Of a DNA stretch of 64,000 nucleotides, positions 18,197 through 27,097 are shown in pieces (position 1 is the stretch's first letter; each line of letters begins with the position of its first letter). This DNA comes from Halieaceae bacterium. Its GTDB lineage: Bacteria > Pseudomonadota > Gammaproteobacteria > Pseudomonadales > Halieaceae. The stretch is from positions 34,141-98,140 of the forward strand of contig JAHEEV010000002.1 in assembly GCA_024640505.1 (NCBI GenBank). Direction: 5' to 3'. The notes under the pieces were generated by a model. That model was not told where the DNA came from and searched no databases. It was given only the letters and a program-made list of their open reading frames with translations. The position numbers and the translations under genes are program-made.

Positions 18197-18703
18197 TCAG
18201 GCCGTGGCTGCAGGCGCAGCGCGGCTTCCGAGTTCGTTGTCCACCATCAGCAGGCCATAGCCGTCGCTCTTTACCAGCTTGAGCTTGGAAATGATCTCAC
18301 CCACGGACGCCTCTTCCTCGACCTGCTCGTTCACGAACCATTGCAGCAGGTTATAGGTGGCGTGATCTTTTTCCCGCAGCGCCAGGTCACTTAGAACGTT
18401 CAGTCGCGCCGTCATCTGCTGCTCGTGATCCCGCGATGCGATGAACACCTCCAGTACGCTGCCGAATTCGCTGGGGGGCTGGGGGATCTCCTTGAGAATG
18501 ACATGCACGCCCTGTTCGATCAGGTAGTTGTAGATCTTGGTGGCATGCAGGATCTCTTCTTCATATTGCAGTTTCAGCCAGCGGGCGGCGCCGTTGAACT
18601 CGATATTACTGCAGTAGGCCGACATGGCCAGGTAAAGGTAGGCGGAATGGAACTCGTGATTGAGCTGGTTGAAGAGTTCCTTTTCCATGGAATCAGAAAT
18701 CAT
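18197..18703 (-). CDS. ftnA: bacterial non-haem ferritin
   Basis: A 168-residue ferritin that stores iron as a mineral core in a 24-mer shell. Ferroxidase-type residues are visible in LFNQLNHEFHSAYLYLAMSAYC and LQYEEEILHATKIYNYL, then RDHEQQMTARL and QWFVNEQVEEEASV in later helices. The ATG is preceded by GAGGAG at 6 bases. It is the last of three minus-strand genes (dusC, acyltransferase, ferritin), but a TATAAT box overlapping the acyltransferase stop suggests its own promoter. No Fur box was identified by eye. Confidence 0.95.
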   Translation of the reverse strand: MISDSMEKELFNQLNHEFHSAYLYLAMSAYCSNIEFNGAARWLKLQYEEEILHATKIYNYLIEQGVHVILKEIPQPPSEFGSVLEVFIASRDHEQQMTARLNVLSDLALREKDHATYNLLQWFVNEQVEEEASVGEIISKLKLVKSDGYGLLMVDNELGSRAAPAATA

Positions 18704-18733
18704 GGTTTCTCCTCGGTGCGATGTTCAGTCGCC

Positions 18734-18739
18734 ATTATA
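18734..18739 (-). promoter_or_regulatory. putative -10 box of the ferritin gene
   Basis: On the minus strand the sequence reads GTGACGTATAATGGCGAC, with a perfect TATAAT hexamer 30 bases before the ferritin ATG. It overlaps the stop codon of the acyltransferase gene. No good -35 hexamer is present at 16-18 bases. The same ACGTATAAT core occurs before dusC and gyrA. Confidence 0.5.
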
Positions 18740-19403
18740 CGTCACTTTGCGACGCCGATTCCTCGCGCAAGCGTACCGGGCCAAAATTCTTAGGGAATTT
18801 ACCGCTCATGGGTGCATAGAAATCGCGGAACTGCTGCATGTCCTCCCGTGGTCTGCCGGTGGGAATCAGTGCGGGTCCGAAACCGCCGCGCCGGGCACCG
18901 TAGTCCAGGTAAGACGGTACGACCGGAACGCCTGCAGCGAGGGCGATGTGATAGAAACCCGACTTCCAGTACTCGGCCCGCGCCCGGGTGCCCTCGGCCG
19001 GCACCACCAGAATCAGGTTGCGGTCGGCAGCGAAGGCCTCCGTCATGGCCGATACGGTATTCTGGTTCTTGTGACGCTTGACGGGGATACCGCCAAGCGC
19101 CCGCATGATCCACCCCAGGGGCGGGGTGAACAGGGCGTGTTTCCCCATCCAGGAGATGCGCAGGTCGTAAAGCGTGGCGAAGGCCAGCATGTAGGGAAAA
19201 TCCCAGTTGGATGTGTGGGGTGCGGCAATGAGGACAAAGCTCTTGTGTTGCGGTCGCTCGCCCTCGATTTTCCACCCACCCATCCTTAGAAAGCTGCGGG
19301 CGAGCCATTTTCTGAAGGTTCTGATAGGCGGGAATCCCGGTGAGTTTGGAGGACGGGTGCGGCCCGTGCCGTACCCCAGGGGGAGCATGGTACCCCAAAT
19401 CAT
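18735..19403 (-). CDS. lysophospholipid acyltransferase family protein (PlsC-like)
   Basis: A 222-residue protein of the glycerol-phosphate acyltransferase (LPLAT) superfamily, which acylates lysophospholipids or related lipids at the membrane. The catalytic HX4D motif is HTSNWD; later blocks are LGGIPVKRHK and VPAEGTRAR, matching the acceptor-binding motifs. The frame runs open into dusC, so an internal start is needed: ATG at 19403 is taken, and ATG at 19388, with GGGG 4 bases upstream, is an alternative. It follows dusC by 38 bases. Confidence 0.87.
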   Translation of the reverse strand: MIWGTMLPLGYGTGRTRPPNSPGFPPIRTFRKWLARSFLRMGGWKIEGERPQHKSFVLIAAPHTSNWDFPYMLAFATLYDLRISWMGKHALFTPPLGWIMRALGGIPVKRHKNQNTVSAMTEAFAADRNLILVVPAEGTRARAEYWKSGFYHIALAAGVPVVPSYLDYGARRGGFGPALIPTGRPREDMQQFRDFYAPMSGKFPKNFGPVRLREESASQSDV

Positions 19404-19441
19404 GCCGCGCGACCCGCGGTAAGTGTGCCGACGCCTGCGGG

Positions 19442-20419
19442 TCAGGCTGCGGCCCGGCCGCGTCCTGGGTCGACCTGCGCCCGGTGCAGGCATGCTGCGA
19501 TATCTGACGGCTCCCGCAGGCGCTTCACCGCCTCGAACAGGGGAGCTGCCTGGGGGTAGTATCCGCGCAGGTAGACCAACCATTGCTTGACCGGGTTGCC
19601 GGCATGGTGCGCATCGTAACTGACCAGGTTCATCTCGAAGAAACGCACCAGCAGCGGCGGGATCTCCTGCCAGGACAGGGGTGTCGGCGATTCGCCGCGC
19701 GCGGTGGCGACGATCAGGCGCGGCAGGTCCGGCCGGCACAGGGCCCCACGGCCTAGCATCAGGTCCTCGCAGCCGCTCACCTGCCGGCAGCGCAGGGCGT
19801 CATCCGGGCTCCAGATTTCGCCGTTGGCGATCAACGGCAGGCTCGTCAACTGCCGGGCACGGGCGAGTTCCTCCCAGTAGGCCGGCGGGCGGTAACCGTG
19901 GCGTTTGGTGCGGGCGTGCACGGCCAGCTCGGTTGCGCCGGCTTCGTCGACGGCCCGTACGATGTCGGGGAACAGGTCCCTGTCCTCATAACCCAGCCGG
20001 GTTTTCACGGTGACCGGCACGTCGGCGGGCACTGCGCGACGCACCGCGGCCGTGATCTCATAGACCCGGCGTGGTTCCCGCAGGATAATCGAGCCCCCGT
20101 CGGAGCGGTTCACGGTTTTGGCCGGGCACCCGAAATTGAGGTCTACTCCGGGGGCGCCGAGCTCAGCAGCGCGAGCGGCGTTGTCTGCAACGACGGCCGC
20201 CTGTCCTCCGAGGAGCTGTAGATAGACCGGTACACCGGATGCCGTGATACCTCCCCGTTCCAGCTCGGGGCACAGGCGCCTGAAAACCCGCGGCGGCAGC
20301 AGGCGGTCGCTGACCCGCAGGAACTCGGTGACACAGCGGTCGATGCCGCCCAGCGATGTGAGCAGTTCGCGCATGGTATGGTCGATCACCCCTTCCATGG
20401 GGGCGAGAATCAGTCGCAT
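19442..20419 (-). CDS. dusC: tRNA-dihydrouridine synthase C
   Basis: A 325-residue FMN enzyme that reduces uridine to dihydrouridine (U16 in E. coli DusC) in tRNA. The N-terminal TIM barrel starts RLILAPMEGVIDHTMRELL, the catalytic cysteine is in NFGCPAKTVNRSDGG, and the phosphate-binding end reads GCEDLMLGRGAL. The ATG at 20419 has GGAG 5 bases upstream and is preferred to an in-frame GTG at 20425. The first gene of a minus-strand trio; a TATAAT lies about 32 bases upstream. Confidence 0.93.
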   Translation of the reverse strand: MRLILAPMEGVIDHTMRELLTSLGGIDRCVTEFLRVSDRLLPPRVFRRLCPELERGGITASGVPVYLQLLGGQAAVVADNAARAAELGAPGVDLNFGCPAKTVNRSDGGSIILREPRRVYEITAAVRRAVPADVPVTVKTRLGYEDRDLFPDIVRAVDEAGATELAVHARTKRHGYRPPAYWEELARARQLTSLPLIANGEIWSPDDALRCRQVSGCEDLMLGRGALCRPDLPRLIVATARGESPTPLSWQEIPPLLVRFFEMNLVSYDAHHAGNPVKQWLVYLRGYYPQAAPLFEAVKRLREPSDIAACLHRAQVDPGRGRAAA

Positions 20420-20451
20420 GTCCACTCCGGTGAACGTTGTCAGTGACGCGG

Positions 20452-20457
20452 ATTATA
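20452..20457 (-). promoter_or_regulatory. putative -10 box of dusC
   Basis: The minus strand reads TGACGTATAATCCGCG, with TATAAT ending 32 bases before the dusC ATG. As at the ferritin gene, the hexamer is preceded by ACG and followed by a GC-rich discriminator, and no clear -35 box is present. Confidence 0.5.
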
Positions 20458-20482
20458 CGTCATTAGCAGGGGTGCCATGGCG

Positions 20483-20519
20483 CCCGGGGCACGTCATGAT
20501 TTATCATGAGCCCTCCGGG
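20483..20519. promoter_or_regulatory. hairpin with central 16-bp palindrome between dusC and oadG
   Basis: A perfect palindrome TCATGATTTATCATGA (20494-20509) is flanked by CCCGGGGC and GCCCTCCGGG, which pair with small bulges. It sits 44 bases before the oadG start in the divergent region, so it may be an operator for oadGAB or a leader RNA hairpin. No T-run follows. Confidence 0.4.
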
Positions 20520-20562
20520 TGTTCGATCGCTCCACTCACCGTCGCGGACCAGAGCATTTGCC

Positions 20563-20826
20563 ATGCAGGACGAAATTATTGCCCAGGGCCTTGAACTCAT
20601 GCTGTATGGCATGGGTACGGTGGTGCTGTTTCTGGCACTGCTGGTCGTCGCCACTGTCGTCATGTCCCACCTCGTGGAGCGTTACTTCCCGGAACCGAAG
20701 CCGGCACCCACTGTCGATGAAGCACTGCGACGGCTGCGTGGAGGAGAGGCTGCGGCCGATTCCGACGCGGAGTTGGTGGCGGTGATCGGCGCCGCTATTC
20801 ACCAACACCGTGTCCGTAAGCAGTAA
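20563..20826 (+). CDS. oadG: Na+-translocating decarboxylase gamma subunit
   Basis: An 87-residue membrane protein with one N-terminal helix (GMGTVVLFLALLVVATVVM) and a charged cytosolic tail, the shape of OadG, which assembles the alpha and beta subunits and binds Zn2+ in characterised pumps. Its identity rests on this form and on being directly upstream of oadA and oadB. The ATG at 20563 begins MQDEIIAQGLELMLYGMG. The frame opens earlier at 20506 but into a non-conserved stretch. Confidence 0.9.
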   Translation: MQDEIIAQGLELMLYGMGTVVLFLALLVVATVVMSHLVERYFPEPKPAPTVDEALRRLRGGEAAADSDAELVAVIGAAIHQHRVRKQ

Positions 20827-20869
20827 GCCCGCCACAGGCGATACGACCGGTTAAGAGGAGGTCCGGTTT

Positions 20870-22666
20870 ATGGAAGAGACAAAACGCCCGCTGGGTATCA
20901 CCGACGTGGTGTTGCGTGATGCCCACCAGTCATTGCTGGCCACCCGGATGCGCCTGGATGACATGTTGCCCATTGCGGCAAAACTGGATGAGGTGGGTTT
21001 CTGGTCGCTGGAATCCTGGGGTGGTGCCACCTTTGACGCCTGTATCCGCTATCTGGGGGAGGACCCCTGGGAGCGTATCCGGGAACTGAAAAAGGCCATG
21101 CCCAGGACCCCGCAGCAGATGCTGTTTCGCGGTCAGAACATTCTCGGGTATCGCCATTACGCCGACGATGTGGTCGAGAAATTCGTGGAGCGTGCGGCCC
21201 ACAACGGGGTGGACGTATTCCGGGTCTTCGATGCCATGAACGATATGCGCAACATCGAGGTAGCGCTGCAGGCGGTCAGGCGCCTCGGCAAGCATGCCCA
21301 GGGGACTATCTCCTACACCCTGAGCCCGGTGCACGATATCGAGACCTGGGTCGAACAGGGCAAGCGCATCGAGGACATGGGCGCCGACTCCATCGCCATC
21401 AAGGACATGGCTGGTCTGCTGCATCCCTACGACGGCTATGAACTGGTCAAACGTCTCAAGGCGGCCTGCGACATCCCGATCCACATGCAGTGCCATGCCA
21501 CCACGGGCCTATCTACGGCCACGATCCTCAAATGTGTGGAGGCCGGCATAGACAATGTGGACACCTCCATCTCCTCCATGTCCATGACTTACGGTCACTC
21601 CCCGACGGAGTCTGTGGTCGCCATCCTGGGCGGCACTGACCGCGACACCGGTCTCGATATCCAGAAGCTGGAGGAGGTCGCCGCCTACTTCCGTGAGGTG
21701 CGCAAGAAATACGCGAAATTCGAGGGCTCTCTGCGTGGCGTGGATGCGCGGATCCTGGTGGCCCAGGTGCCGGGCGGCATGCTGACCAACATGGAGAGCC
21801 AGCTGCGGGAACAGGGCGCAGCAGACAAGATGGACGAGGTTCTGGAAGAGATTCCGCGGGTCCGCAAGGATCTCGGCTACATACCACTGGTGACCCCCAC
21901 CTCCCAGATCGTGGGCACACAGTCGGTGATCAACGTGCTCACCGGCGAGCGCTACAAATCGATCTCGCGGGAGACAGCCGGCGTGCTCAAGGGCGAGTAC
22001 GGTGCCACCCCGGCGCCGGTCAACGCGGAACTGCAACAGCGCGTACTGGAGGGTGCCGAACCCATCACCTGCCGGCCGGCTGACCTGCTGGAGCCGGAAC
22101 TGCATACATTGACTGACGAGCTGCGGAGCCTGGCTGCTGAAAAGTCCATTGCCCTGACGTCCGGTGAGGGCGAGATCGACGATGTGCTGACTTACGCCCT
22201 TTTTCCCCAGATCGGCCTGAAATTTCTCGAGAACAGGGGCAATCCCGCGGCCTTCGAGCCCGCACCGGGCCCGGAACCACAGGAGGCTTCAGCCCCGTCG
22301 GTCACCGCGAAGGCGGCTGCAGCAGGGCCGGAGGTCTATACGGTCACGGTGAACGGGAAAAGCTACGTGGTTGAAGTCGCCGAGGGCGGCGATGTGTCTG
22401 CTATTGCGCCGGCGGCACCCACTGCGGCGACGACACCGGCCACGGTGAGTGATGCCGAGCCCCTGGCCGCTCCCCTGGCGGGCAATATTTTCAGGGTCAA
22501 TGTGGCGGTCGGGGACACGGTGGCTGCGGGTGATGTGGTGGTCATCCTGGAAGCCATGAAAATGGAGACAGAGGTACGGGCAACGCGTGGCGGCAGCGTG
22601 TCCGCCGTGCACGTCAAGGTGGGCGATACCGTGGCGGTCGGCGACAGCCTGATCACCGTGGGCTGA
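20870..22666 (+). CDS. oadA: oxaloacetate decarboxylase alpha subunit (biotinylated)
   Basis: A 598-residue carboxyltransferase. Residues 1-290 form the HMGL-like TIM barrel ([29 protein letters not shown]), residues to about 470 the conserved carboxylase domain, then an Ala/Pro-rich linker and a C-terminal biotinyl domain with LEAMKMETE, whose Lys564 is the expected biotin site. With OadB and OadG it decarboxylates oxaloacetate to pyruvate and drives Na+ out of the cell. GAGGAGG precedes the ATG by about 9 bases. The substrate specificity (oxaloacetate rather than another acid) is by family assignment. Confidence 0.94.
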   Translation: MEETKRPLGITDVVLRDAHQSLLATRMRLDDMLPIAAKLDEVGFWSLESWGGATFDACIRYLGEDPWERIRELKKAMPRTPQQMLFRGQNILGYRHYADDVVEKFVERAAHNGVDVFRVFDAMNDMRNIEVALQAVRRLGKHAQGTISYTLSPVHDIETWVEQGKRIEDMGADSIAIKDMAGLLHPYDGYELVKRLKAACDIPIHMQCHATTGLSTATILKCVEAGIDNVDTSISSMSMTYGHSPTESVVAILGGTDRDTGLDIQKLEEVAAYFREVRKKYAKFEGSLRGVDARILVAQVPGGMLTNMESQLREQGAADKMDEVLEEIPRVRKDLGYIPLVTPTSQIVGTQSVINVLTGERYKSISRETAGVLKGEYGATPAPVNAELQQRVLEGAEPITCRPADLLEPELHTLTDELRSLAAEKSIALTSGEGEIDDVLTYALFPQIGLKFLENRGNPAAFEPAPGPEPQEASAPSVTAKAAAAGPEVYTVTVNGKSYVVEVAEGGDVSAIAPAAPTAATTPATVSDAEPLAAPLAGNIFRVNVAVGDTVAAGDVVVILEAMKMETEVRATRGGSVSAVHVKVGDTVAVGDSLITVG

Positions 22667-22672
22667 CCCTCG

Positions 22673-23977
22673 ATGGAAAACCTCTCCAGGCTTTGGAACT
22701 CTTCCGGGCTGGCCCAGATGGAGTTGGGCCAGCTCTTTATGATTGTGGTCGGCCTCCTGCTGTTATTCCTGGCCATCCGCCGGGGCTTCGAACCCCTGTT
22801 GCTGGTGCCGATCGGCTTCGGCGGCATCCTGGCGAACATACCGGGTGCGGGTATGGCCTACTCGGCCGTGGAAAGTGCGCTCCACAGTGCCGATCCCGCG
22901 TTGCTCGCCGAGATGGCCCGGGCCATGGGTGTTGCAGCGACCGATAATGGCAGGGAATTACTGGCGGCTTACGGCGCGGCCGATGCCGGGGCGCAAGTGC
23001 TGGTGGAACAACTCGCCAGGGATGGCGGCTTTGCCAATGGCATGCTCTACAACTTTTATTCTGTGGCGATAGCCAGTGGTGTCGCTCCGCTGGTGATTTT
23101 CATGGGCGTGGGCGCCATGACCGACTTCGGCCCATTGCTGGCAAATCCGAGGACCCTGTTCCTGGGTGCGGCGGCACAGTTCGGCATCTTCGCCACGGTG
23201 CTCGGTGCGGTTTGGCTGAGTTCTATCGGCCTGATGGACTTCAGCATCGCCGACGCCGCGGCCATCGGCATCATCGGCGGCGCCGACGGCCCCACGGCAA
23301 TCTATGTCGCCAGCATCCTGGCCCCTGACCTGCTCGGTGCGATTGCGGTTGCGGCCTATTCCTACATGGCGCTGGTGCCGATGATCCAGCCGCCCATCAT
23401 GCGCGCCTTGACCACCCGGGAGGAACGGGCCATCGAGATGGTCCAGCTGCGCCACGTATCGCGCCGGGAGAAAATCGTGTTCCCCCTGCTGCTGTTGATC
23501 CTGGTGGCCCTGCTGTTGCCGGACGCGGCGCCGCTATTGGGCATGTTCTGTTTCGGCAACCTGATGAAAGAGTGCGGTGTGGTGGACCGCCTATCCGACA
23601 CCGCCCAGAATGCCCTGATCAATATCACCACTATTTTTCTCGGCCTGTCCGTGGGATCCAAGCTGGTGGCTGACAAGTTTCTGGATGTCAGCACACTGGG
23701 CATCCTGGGCCTCGGCATCGTCGCCTTCGGCATCGGGACCGCCTCGGGCGTGCTGATCGCCAAGTTCATGAATCGCCTGGGCAGCACTCCTCTCAACCCG
23801 CTGATCGGTTCGGCCGGTGTGTCGGCGGTGCCTATGGCGGCACGGGTCAGCAACAAGGTCGGCCTGGAGGCCAACCCGCACAATTTTCTGCTCATGCATG
23901 CCATGGGCCCCAATGTCGCGGGCGTGATAGGCTCAGCCGTCGCCGCCGGCGTCATGATCAGCCTCGTGGGTCGCTAG
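22673..23977 (+). CDS. oadB: Na+-translocating decarboxylase beta subunit
   Basis: A 434-residue integral membrane protein with about ten helices that decarboxylates carboxybiotin and exports Na+. The sequence [17 protein letters not shown] contains the conserved Asp of the ion-binding site; [16 protein letters not shown] and [19 protein letters not shown] near the C-terminus are also diagnostic. It starts 6 bases after oadA. Presence of the complete oadGAB set points to a Na+-based energetics typical of marine bacteria. Confidence 0.95.
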   Translation: MENLSRLWNSSGLAQMELGQLFMIVVGLLLLFLAIRRGFEPLLLVPIGFGGILANIPGAGMAYSAVESALHSADPALLAEMARAMGVAATDNGRELLAAYGAADAGAQVLVEQLARDGGFANGMLYNFYSVAIASGVAPLVIFMGVGAMTDFGPLLANPRTLFLGAAAQFGIFATVLGAVWLSSIGLMDFSIADAAAIGIIGGADGPTAIYVASILAPDLLGAIAVAAYSYMALVPMIQPPIMRALTTREERAIEMVQLRHVSRREKIVFPLLLLILVALLLPDAAPLLGMFCFGNLMKECGVVDRLSDTAQNALINITTIFLGLSVGSKLVADKFLDVSTLGILGLGIVAFGIGTASGVLIAKFMNRLGSTPLNPLIGSAGVSAVPMAARVSNKVGLEANPHNFLLMHAMGPNVAGVIGSAVAAGVMISLVGR

Positions 23978-24029
23978 ACGACGCTTTTAATACTTCCCAA
24001 CCCCTTAAACATGACTTCGGCGTTGAAAT

Positions 24030-24225
24030 AGGCCCGGCAGGTGGGAGCGCGGGTATTGTGCACGGGCGTGAGTTTTCGGGAATTTTCGGCTGCTGCGGAA
24101 CTCGACCATTTTTCGCGGCGCGAAAAATCGGGACTCGGACAGTCCTCGCAGAAAGCCCCGAAAATTCCCGAAAACTCAAAGCGCGCCCTATAAGCCCAAT
24201 CCCCGCGCTCCCACCTGCCGGGCCT
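24030..24225. repeat. 196-bp nested palindromic element
   Basis: Three nested inverted repeats share nearly one centre. The outer arms (24030-24058 and 24197-24225) are 29 bases with one mismatch; the middle arms (24070-24089 and 24158-24177) are 20 bases and perfect; the inner pair (24108-24116 and 24120-24128) is 9 bases and perfect. The single strand could fold into a hairpin nearly 200 bases long. It ends 9 bases before the thioesterase ATG. No transposase frame lies inside and no target duplication is obvious. Confidence 0.9.
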
Positions 24226-24234
24226 GAGCTCACG

Positions 24235-24642
24235 ATGAAACTGGAGAAATACTTGAAAGAATTTACGATCACCATCACACCCAGGTTCTACGAAACCGAC
24301 GCCCTGGGACACATTAACAATATCGCCATCACCGCCTGGTTCGAGGTGTTGCGCGTGCGCCTGCTGGAATCCCTGGGTTCCGGCGCGGCCAGTGTGGCGA
24401 AGAACTGGGTACTGGCGTCTATCGCCATGGATTATATCGACGAGACCTTTTACGGCTCCGATGTCACTATGAAGGTTACCGGGTTGGTTGTCGGCAACAG
24501 TTCACTGAAAATCCAGTGCCAGATGATGCAGGGTGACCGCCTGACCGTGCGCGGTACCGCGGTGTTGGTACACCTGGATATCGATACCAAGAAACCCCGG
24601 CGAATTCCCGATGAATTGCGGGAGAGCGTCGCGCAACTGTAG
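24235..24642 (+). CDS. acyl-CoA thioesterase, 4HBT/YbgC-FadM type hotdog
   Basis: A 135-residue single hotdog-fold protein. The family signature YETDALGHINNIAITAWFE (Asp as catalytic residue) lies at residues 19-37, and the domain continues with a DETFYGSDV segment. Relatives hydrolyse acyl-CoA thioesters. The open frame extends back to 24058 through the palindromic element, so the ATG at 24235 right after it is the sensible start; a TTG at 24253 preceded by GGAG is an alternative. The large hairpin directly upstream probably affects its expression. Confidence 0.88.
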   Translation: MKLEKYLKEFTITITPRFYETDALGHINNIAITAWFEVLRVRLLESLGSGAASVAKNWVLASIAMDYIDETFYGSDVTMKVTGLVVGNSSLKIQCQMMQGDRLTVRGTAVLVHLDIDTKKPRRIPDELRESVAQL

Positions 24643-24684
24643 CTCCCCGCCGGAGGCGGATATCAGATTGGCGGTGCCGGAAGA

Positions 24685-25446
24685 TTACTTGCCCAGTGCT
24701 TTCTGGTAGGCAGCGATGGTGTCGGCCAGGCCCATGCGGATGGCGTCGACGGTGAGAGCGTGGCCGATGGAGACTTCCAGCAGGCCCGGTACTGTGGCGA
24801 AGCGGGGGAGATTGTGGAGGTCCAGGTCGTGGCCGGCGTTCAGGCCCAGGCCCTCGCTGGCGGCCACTTCTGCGGCTTCCACGAAACGCCTGAACACCTC
24901 GTCGACCTCGTCGTGGCGTTGGAATGCGGCAGCATAGGATTCGGTGTAGAGCTCGATCCGGTCAGTACCCGTCTGCGCCGCCAGGCGGATCTGCTCCGGG
25001 TCCGGGTCCATGAACAGGCTGGTGCGGATGCCCAGGGCCTGTAATTCCTGCACCAGCGGTGCCACCCGATCGCCGTCACGCGTCAGGTCGAAACCGTGAT
25101 CCGAGGTGAGCTGGCCGTCCGTATCCGGCACCAGGGTGCATTGGGCAGGCCGGACGGCCTTCACCAGGGCCATAAAGCCCGGATAGTCACCCACACCTTC
25201 CCGGTTGCTGCTGCGAGGCCCGGAGAAGGGGTTGCCCTCGATATTGAACTCCACCGTGAGCATCGCCGCCAGGTCGAAACAGTCCTGCGCGCGAATATGA
25301 CGCTGGTCCGGGCGGGGATGTACGGTGATGCCGTCGGCGCCGGCGTCGATACACAGCTGTGCGTGTTCGGGAATATCCGGGTTGGTCGTGTCCCGTGAGT
25401 TGCGGATCAGCGCGATCTTGTTGAGATTGACGCTGAGAGCGATCAT
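24685..25446 (-). CDS. pdxJ: pyridoxine 5'-phosphate synthase
   Basis: A 253-residue TIM-barrel enzyme that condenses 3-amino-2-oxopropyl phosphate with deoxyxylulose 5-phosphate in the last ring-forming step of vitamin B6 synthesis. Signatures are LSVNLNKIALIRNSRDT, GADGITVHPRPDQRHI, TVEFNIEGNP and GLGLNAGHDLDLHNL. It overlaps the cyclophilin stop region by 4 bases as the downstream gene of a minus-strand group. serC, needed earlier in the same pathway, is also in this window. Confidence 0.96.
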   Translation of the reverse strand: MIALSVNLNKIALIRNSRDTTNPDIPEHAQLCIDAGADGITVHPRPDQRHIRAQDCFDLAAMLTVEFNIEGNPFSGPRSSNREGVGDYPGFMALVKAVRPAQCTLVPDTDGQLTSDHGFDLTRDGDRVAPLVQELQALGIRTSLFMDPDPEQIRLAAQTGTDRIELYTESYAAAFQRHDEVDEVFRRFVEAAEVAASEGLGLNAGHDLDLHNLPRFATVPGLLEVSIGHALTVDAIRMGLADTIAAYQKALGK

Positions 25447-26021
25447 GGCAGGGTTTTGCGCGCGATCTCCAGGATCAGGATGGGCTCCACCGGCACATCG
25501 CTGAAACGGCCGGCACGGCCGGTGGGTGCGGACGCGATGTAGTCCACCACGTCCATCCCGTCGATCACTTCACCGAAGACGGCGTACCCGTCCTGTCCCG
25601 GGGTCCAGTCGAGGCGCAGGTTGCTGCGCTGGTTGATAAAGAACTGCGAGGTGGCCGAGTCAGGGTCGTTGGTGCGGGCCATCGCGACGGTGCCCCGGAT
25701 ATTGTGCAGGCGGTTTTTCGATTCGTTGACAATGGGCTCTCGCGTCTCTTTCATCGTCATGTCAGGCAGGAAGCCGCCTCCCTGGATCATGAAGTTTGGT
25801 TTGACCCTGTGGAAGATGGTGCCCTTGTAAAAGCCGCTGTCGACGTAGGCCAGGAAGTTGGCGACCGAGAGCGGGGCCTTTTCGGGATACAGTCGCAGGG
25901 TGATCTCACCCTCGCTGGTTCGTATCAAGACCTCCGGGGCCGGAGCATCCGACGCCGGTTCGGCGGCTATTGAAAGGGCAGGTATACAGAGTGCCAGTGC
26001 AAGCAGAAGGTTTTTGATCAT
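25443..26021 (-). CDS. exported cyclophilin-type peptidyl-prolyl isomerase
   Basis: A 192-residue protein with a signal peptide (residues 1-20, MIKNLLLALALC core, SIAAEP cleavage region) and a cyclophilin domain: YVDSGFYKGTIFHRVKPNFM, RGTVAMARTNDPDSATSQFF and GYAVFGEVIDGMDVVD. It should catalyse proline cis/trans isomerisation during folding in the periplasm, like PpiA. The ATG at 26021 is used; an in-frame GTG at 26033 also exists. It overlaps pdxJ by 4 bases. Confidence 0.93.
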   Translation of the reverse strand: MIKNLLLALALCIPALSIAAEPASDAPAPEVLIRTSEGEITLRLYPEKAPLSVANFLAYVDSGFYKGTIFHRVKPNFMIQGGGFLPDMTMKETREPIVNESKNRLHNIRGTVAMARTNDPDSATSQFFINQRSNLRLDWTPGQDGYAVFGEVIDGMDVVDYIASAPTGRAGRFSDVPVEPILILEIARKTLP

Positions 26022-26049
26022 GGTATGCGTCACGCTTCCCGGTCGGTTG

Positions 26050-26721
26050 TCAGGCCCAGCTCGAACTCCTGCGTCGCTTCGGCCACAGTCGCGGCACCAC
26101 CAGCGTGATGAATACGCCCAACAGGACCGCCAGTGCGCCGTTGATGAAATCTTCGCTTTTGAGCTTGTCCGTCAGGCGCTGGTTCTCTGCCTTGAGCATA
26201 TCCACCTGCGAGCGCAGGTTTTCCGCCTCCTCCACGAGGCGGCGGTTGTTGGTGTCGAGCTCCACGGCCTTGCCCGAAATCTGCTTCAGCTGGGTCAGTT
26301 CCTCGGAGACCGCCCCCAGCTCACCGTCCGTGCTGTTGAGCTGGTTGAGCAGCTCGGTTTTCTGCGCGCTGAGTGTCTCCAGCTCACGGGCCAGTTCGGT
26401 GTTTTTTGCGGCGAGTTCCTGGGCCCGCTTCTCTGTGGCCGGCAATTTTCTCTGGGCGGGCACGTCAGATGACAGGTACTCCTTGCGTACCCAGCCGTCG
26501 GTGCCGCGCTCGGTAGTGACCTCGGCCCATTCGCCGTCCTTGGAGTACCGGGAGACGGTCAGTCGGGTCCCCGCCGTCAAGCGGGCTTTCCAGCGATATT
26601 CCTGTCCCGGACCCTTGTGCAGCACGATGAATATGTCGTCGCTCACATAGCGTATATCCTGGGCCGTGACCGGGAAGGCCAGCAGGGCAGATAGCAGTAG
26701 CAGGGGTAGGGCGCGTTGCAA
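26050..26721 (-). CDS. SH3-domain and coiled-coil membrane protein (TIGR04211/YgiM-like)
   Basis: A 223-residue envelope protein: signal peptide (1-21), a bacterial SH3 domain (about 22-85, YVSDDIFIVLHKGPGQEYRW and DGWVRKEYLSSD), a long coiled coil (about 90-190, ELETLSAQKTELLNQLNST) and a C-terminal helix GALAVLLGVFITLVVPRLWP with a basic tail. This is the arrangement of the YgiM/TIGR04211 family, of unknown function. The start is TTG, with AAGGA about 8 bases upstream and no better codon nearby. Confidence 0.86.
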   Translation of the reverse strand: MQRALPLLLLSALLAFPVTAQDIRYVSDDIFIVLHKGPGQEYRWKARLTAGTRLTVSRYSKDGEWAEVTTERGTDGWVRKEYLSSDVPAQRKLPATEKRAQELAAKNTELARELETLSAQKTELLNQLNSTDGELGAVSEELTQLKQISGKAVELDTNNRRLVEEAENLRSQVDMLKAENQRLTDKLKSEDFINGALAVLLGVFITLVVPRLWPKRRRSSSWA

Positions 26722-26786
26722 AACGATGTCCTTCTGTCTGGTTGGCTGGGTAAGGCGCGCTAGTTTACCTGCAAAGCCCGGGAAGT

Positions 26787-27086
26787 TTAAGGTAACACGA
26801 GCTTATAGGGTTTGACCGTGACCTTCGTGAAAACGCCGGCGTCCACATAGGGGTCCGAATCCGCCCATGCGGTGGCGGCTTCCAGGCTGGCGAATTCGGC
26901 GATGATCAGGCTGCCCGTAAACCCCGCATCGCCAGGCTCCTCGGTATCCAGGGCGGGATGGGGGCCGGCGGCGAGTAACCGGCCCTGGTCCACCAGTTGC
27001 TGGATACGCGCCAGATGCGCGGCCCTTGCTCCCTGGCGCAGCGGCAGGCTGTTCGGGACGTCCTCGCAAAGAATGGCGTAGTACAT
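26787..27086 (-). CDS. yciI: YciI family protein
   Basis: A 99-residue protein, the normal family length, starting [17 protein letters not shown] and containing the conserved histidine-containing segment [10 protein letters not shown] and [14 protein letters not shown] with ADSDPYV. YciI has a ferredoxin-like fold; some relatives act on small substrates, but the physiological role is unclear. The ATG at 27086 follows AGGA. The frame is open further upstream, across the end of yciB, but that part is not conserved. It lies 11 bases after yciB, as in E. coli order. Confidence 0.9.
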   Translation of the reverse strand: MYYAILCEDVPNSLPLRQGARAAHLARIQQLVDQGRLLAAGPHPALDTEEPGDAGFTGSLIIAEFASLEAATAWADSDPYVDAGVFTKVTVKPYKLVLP

Positions 27087-27097
27087 CGGCGGTTGTC

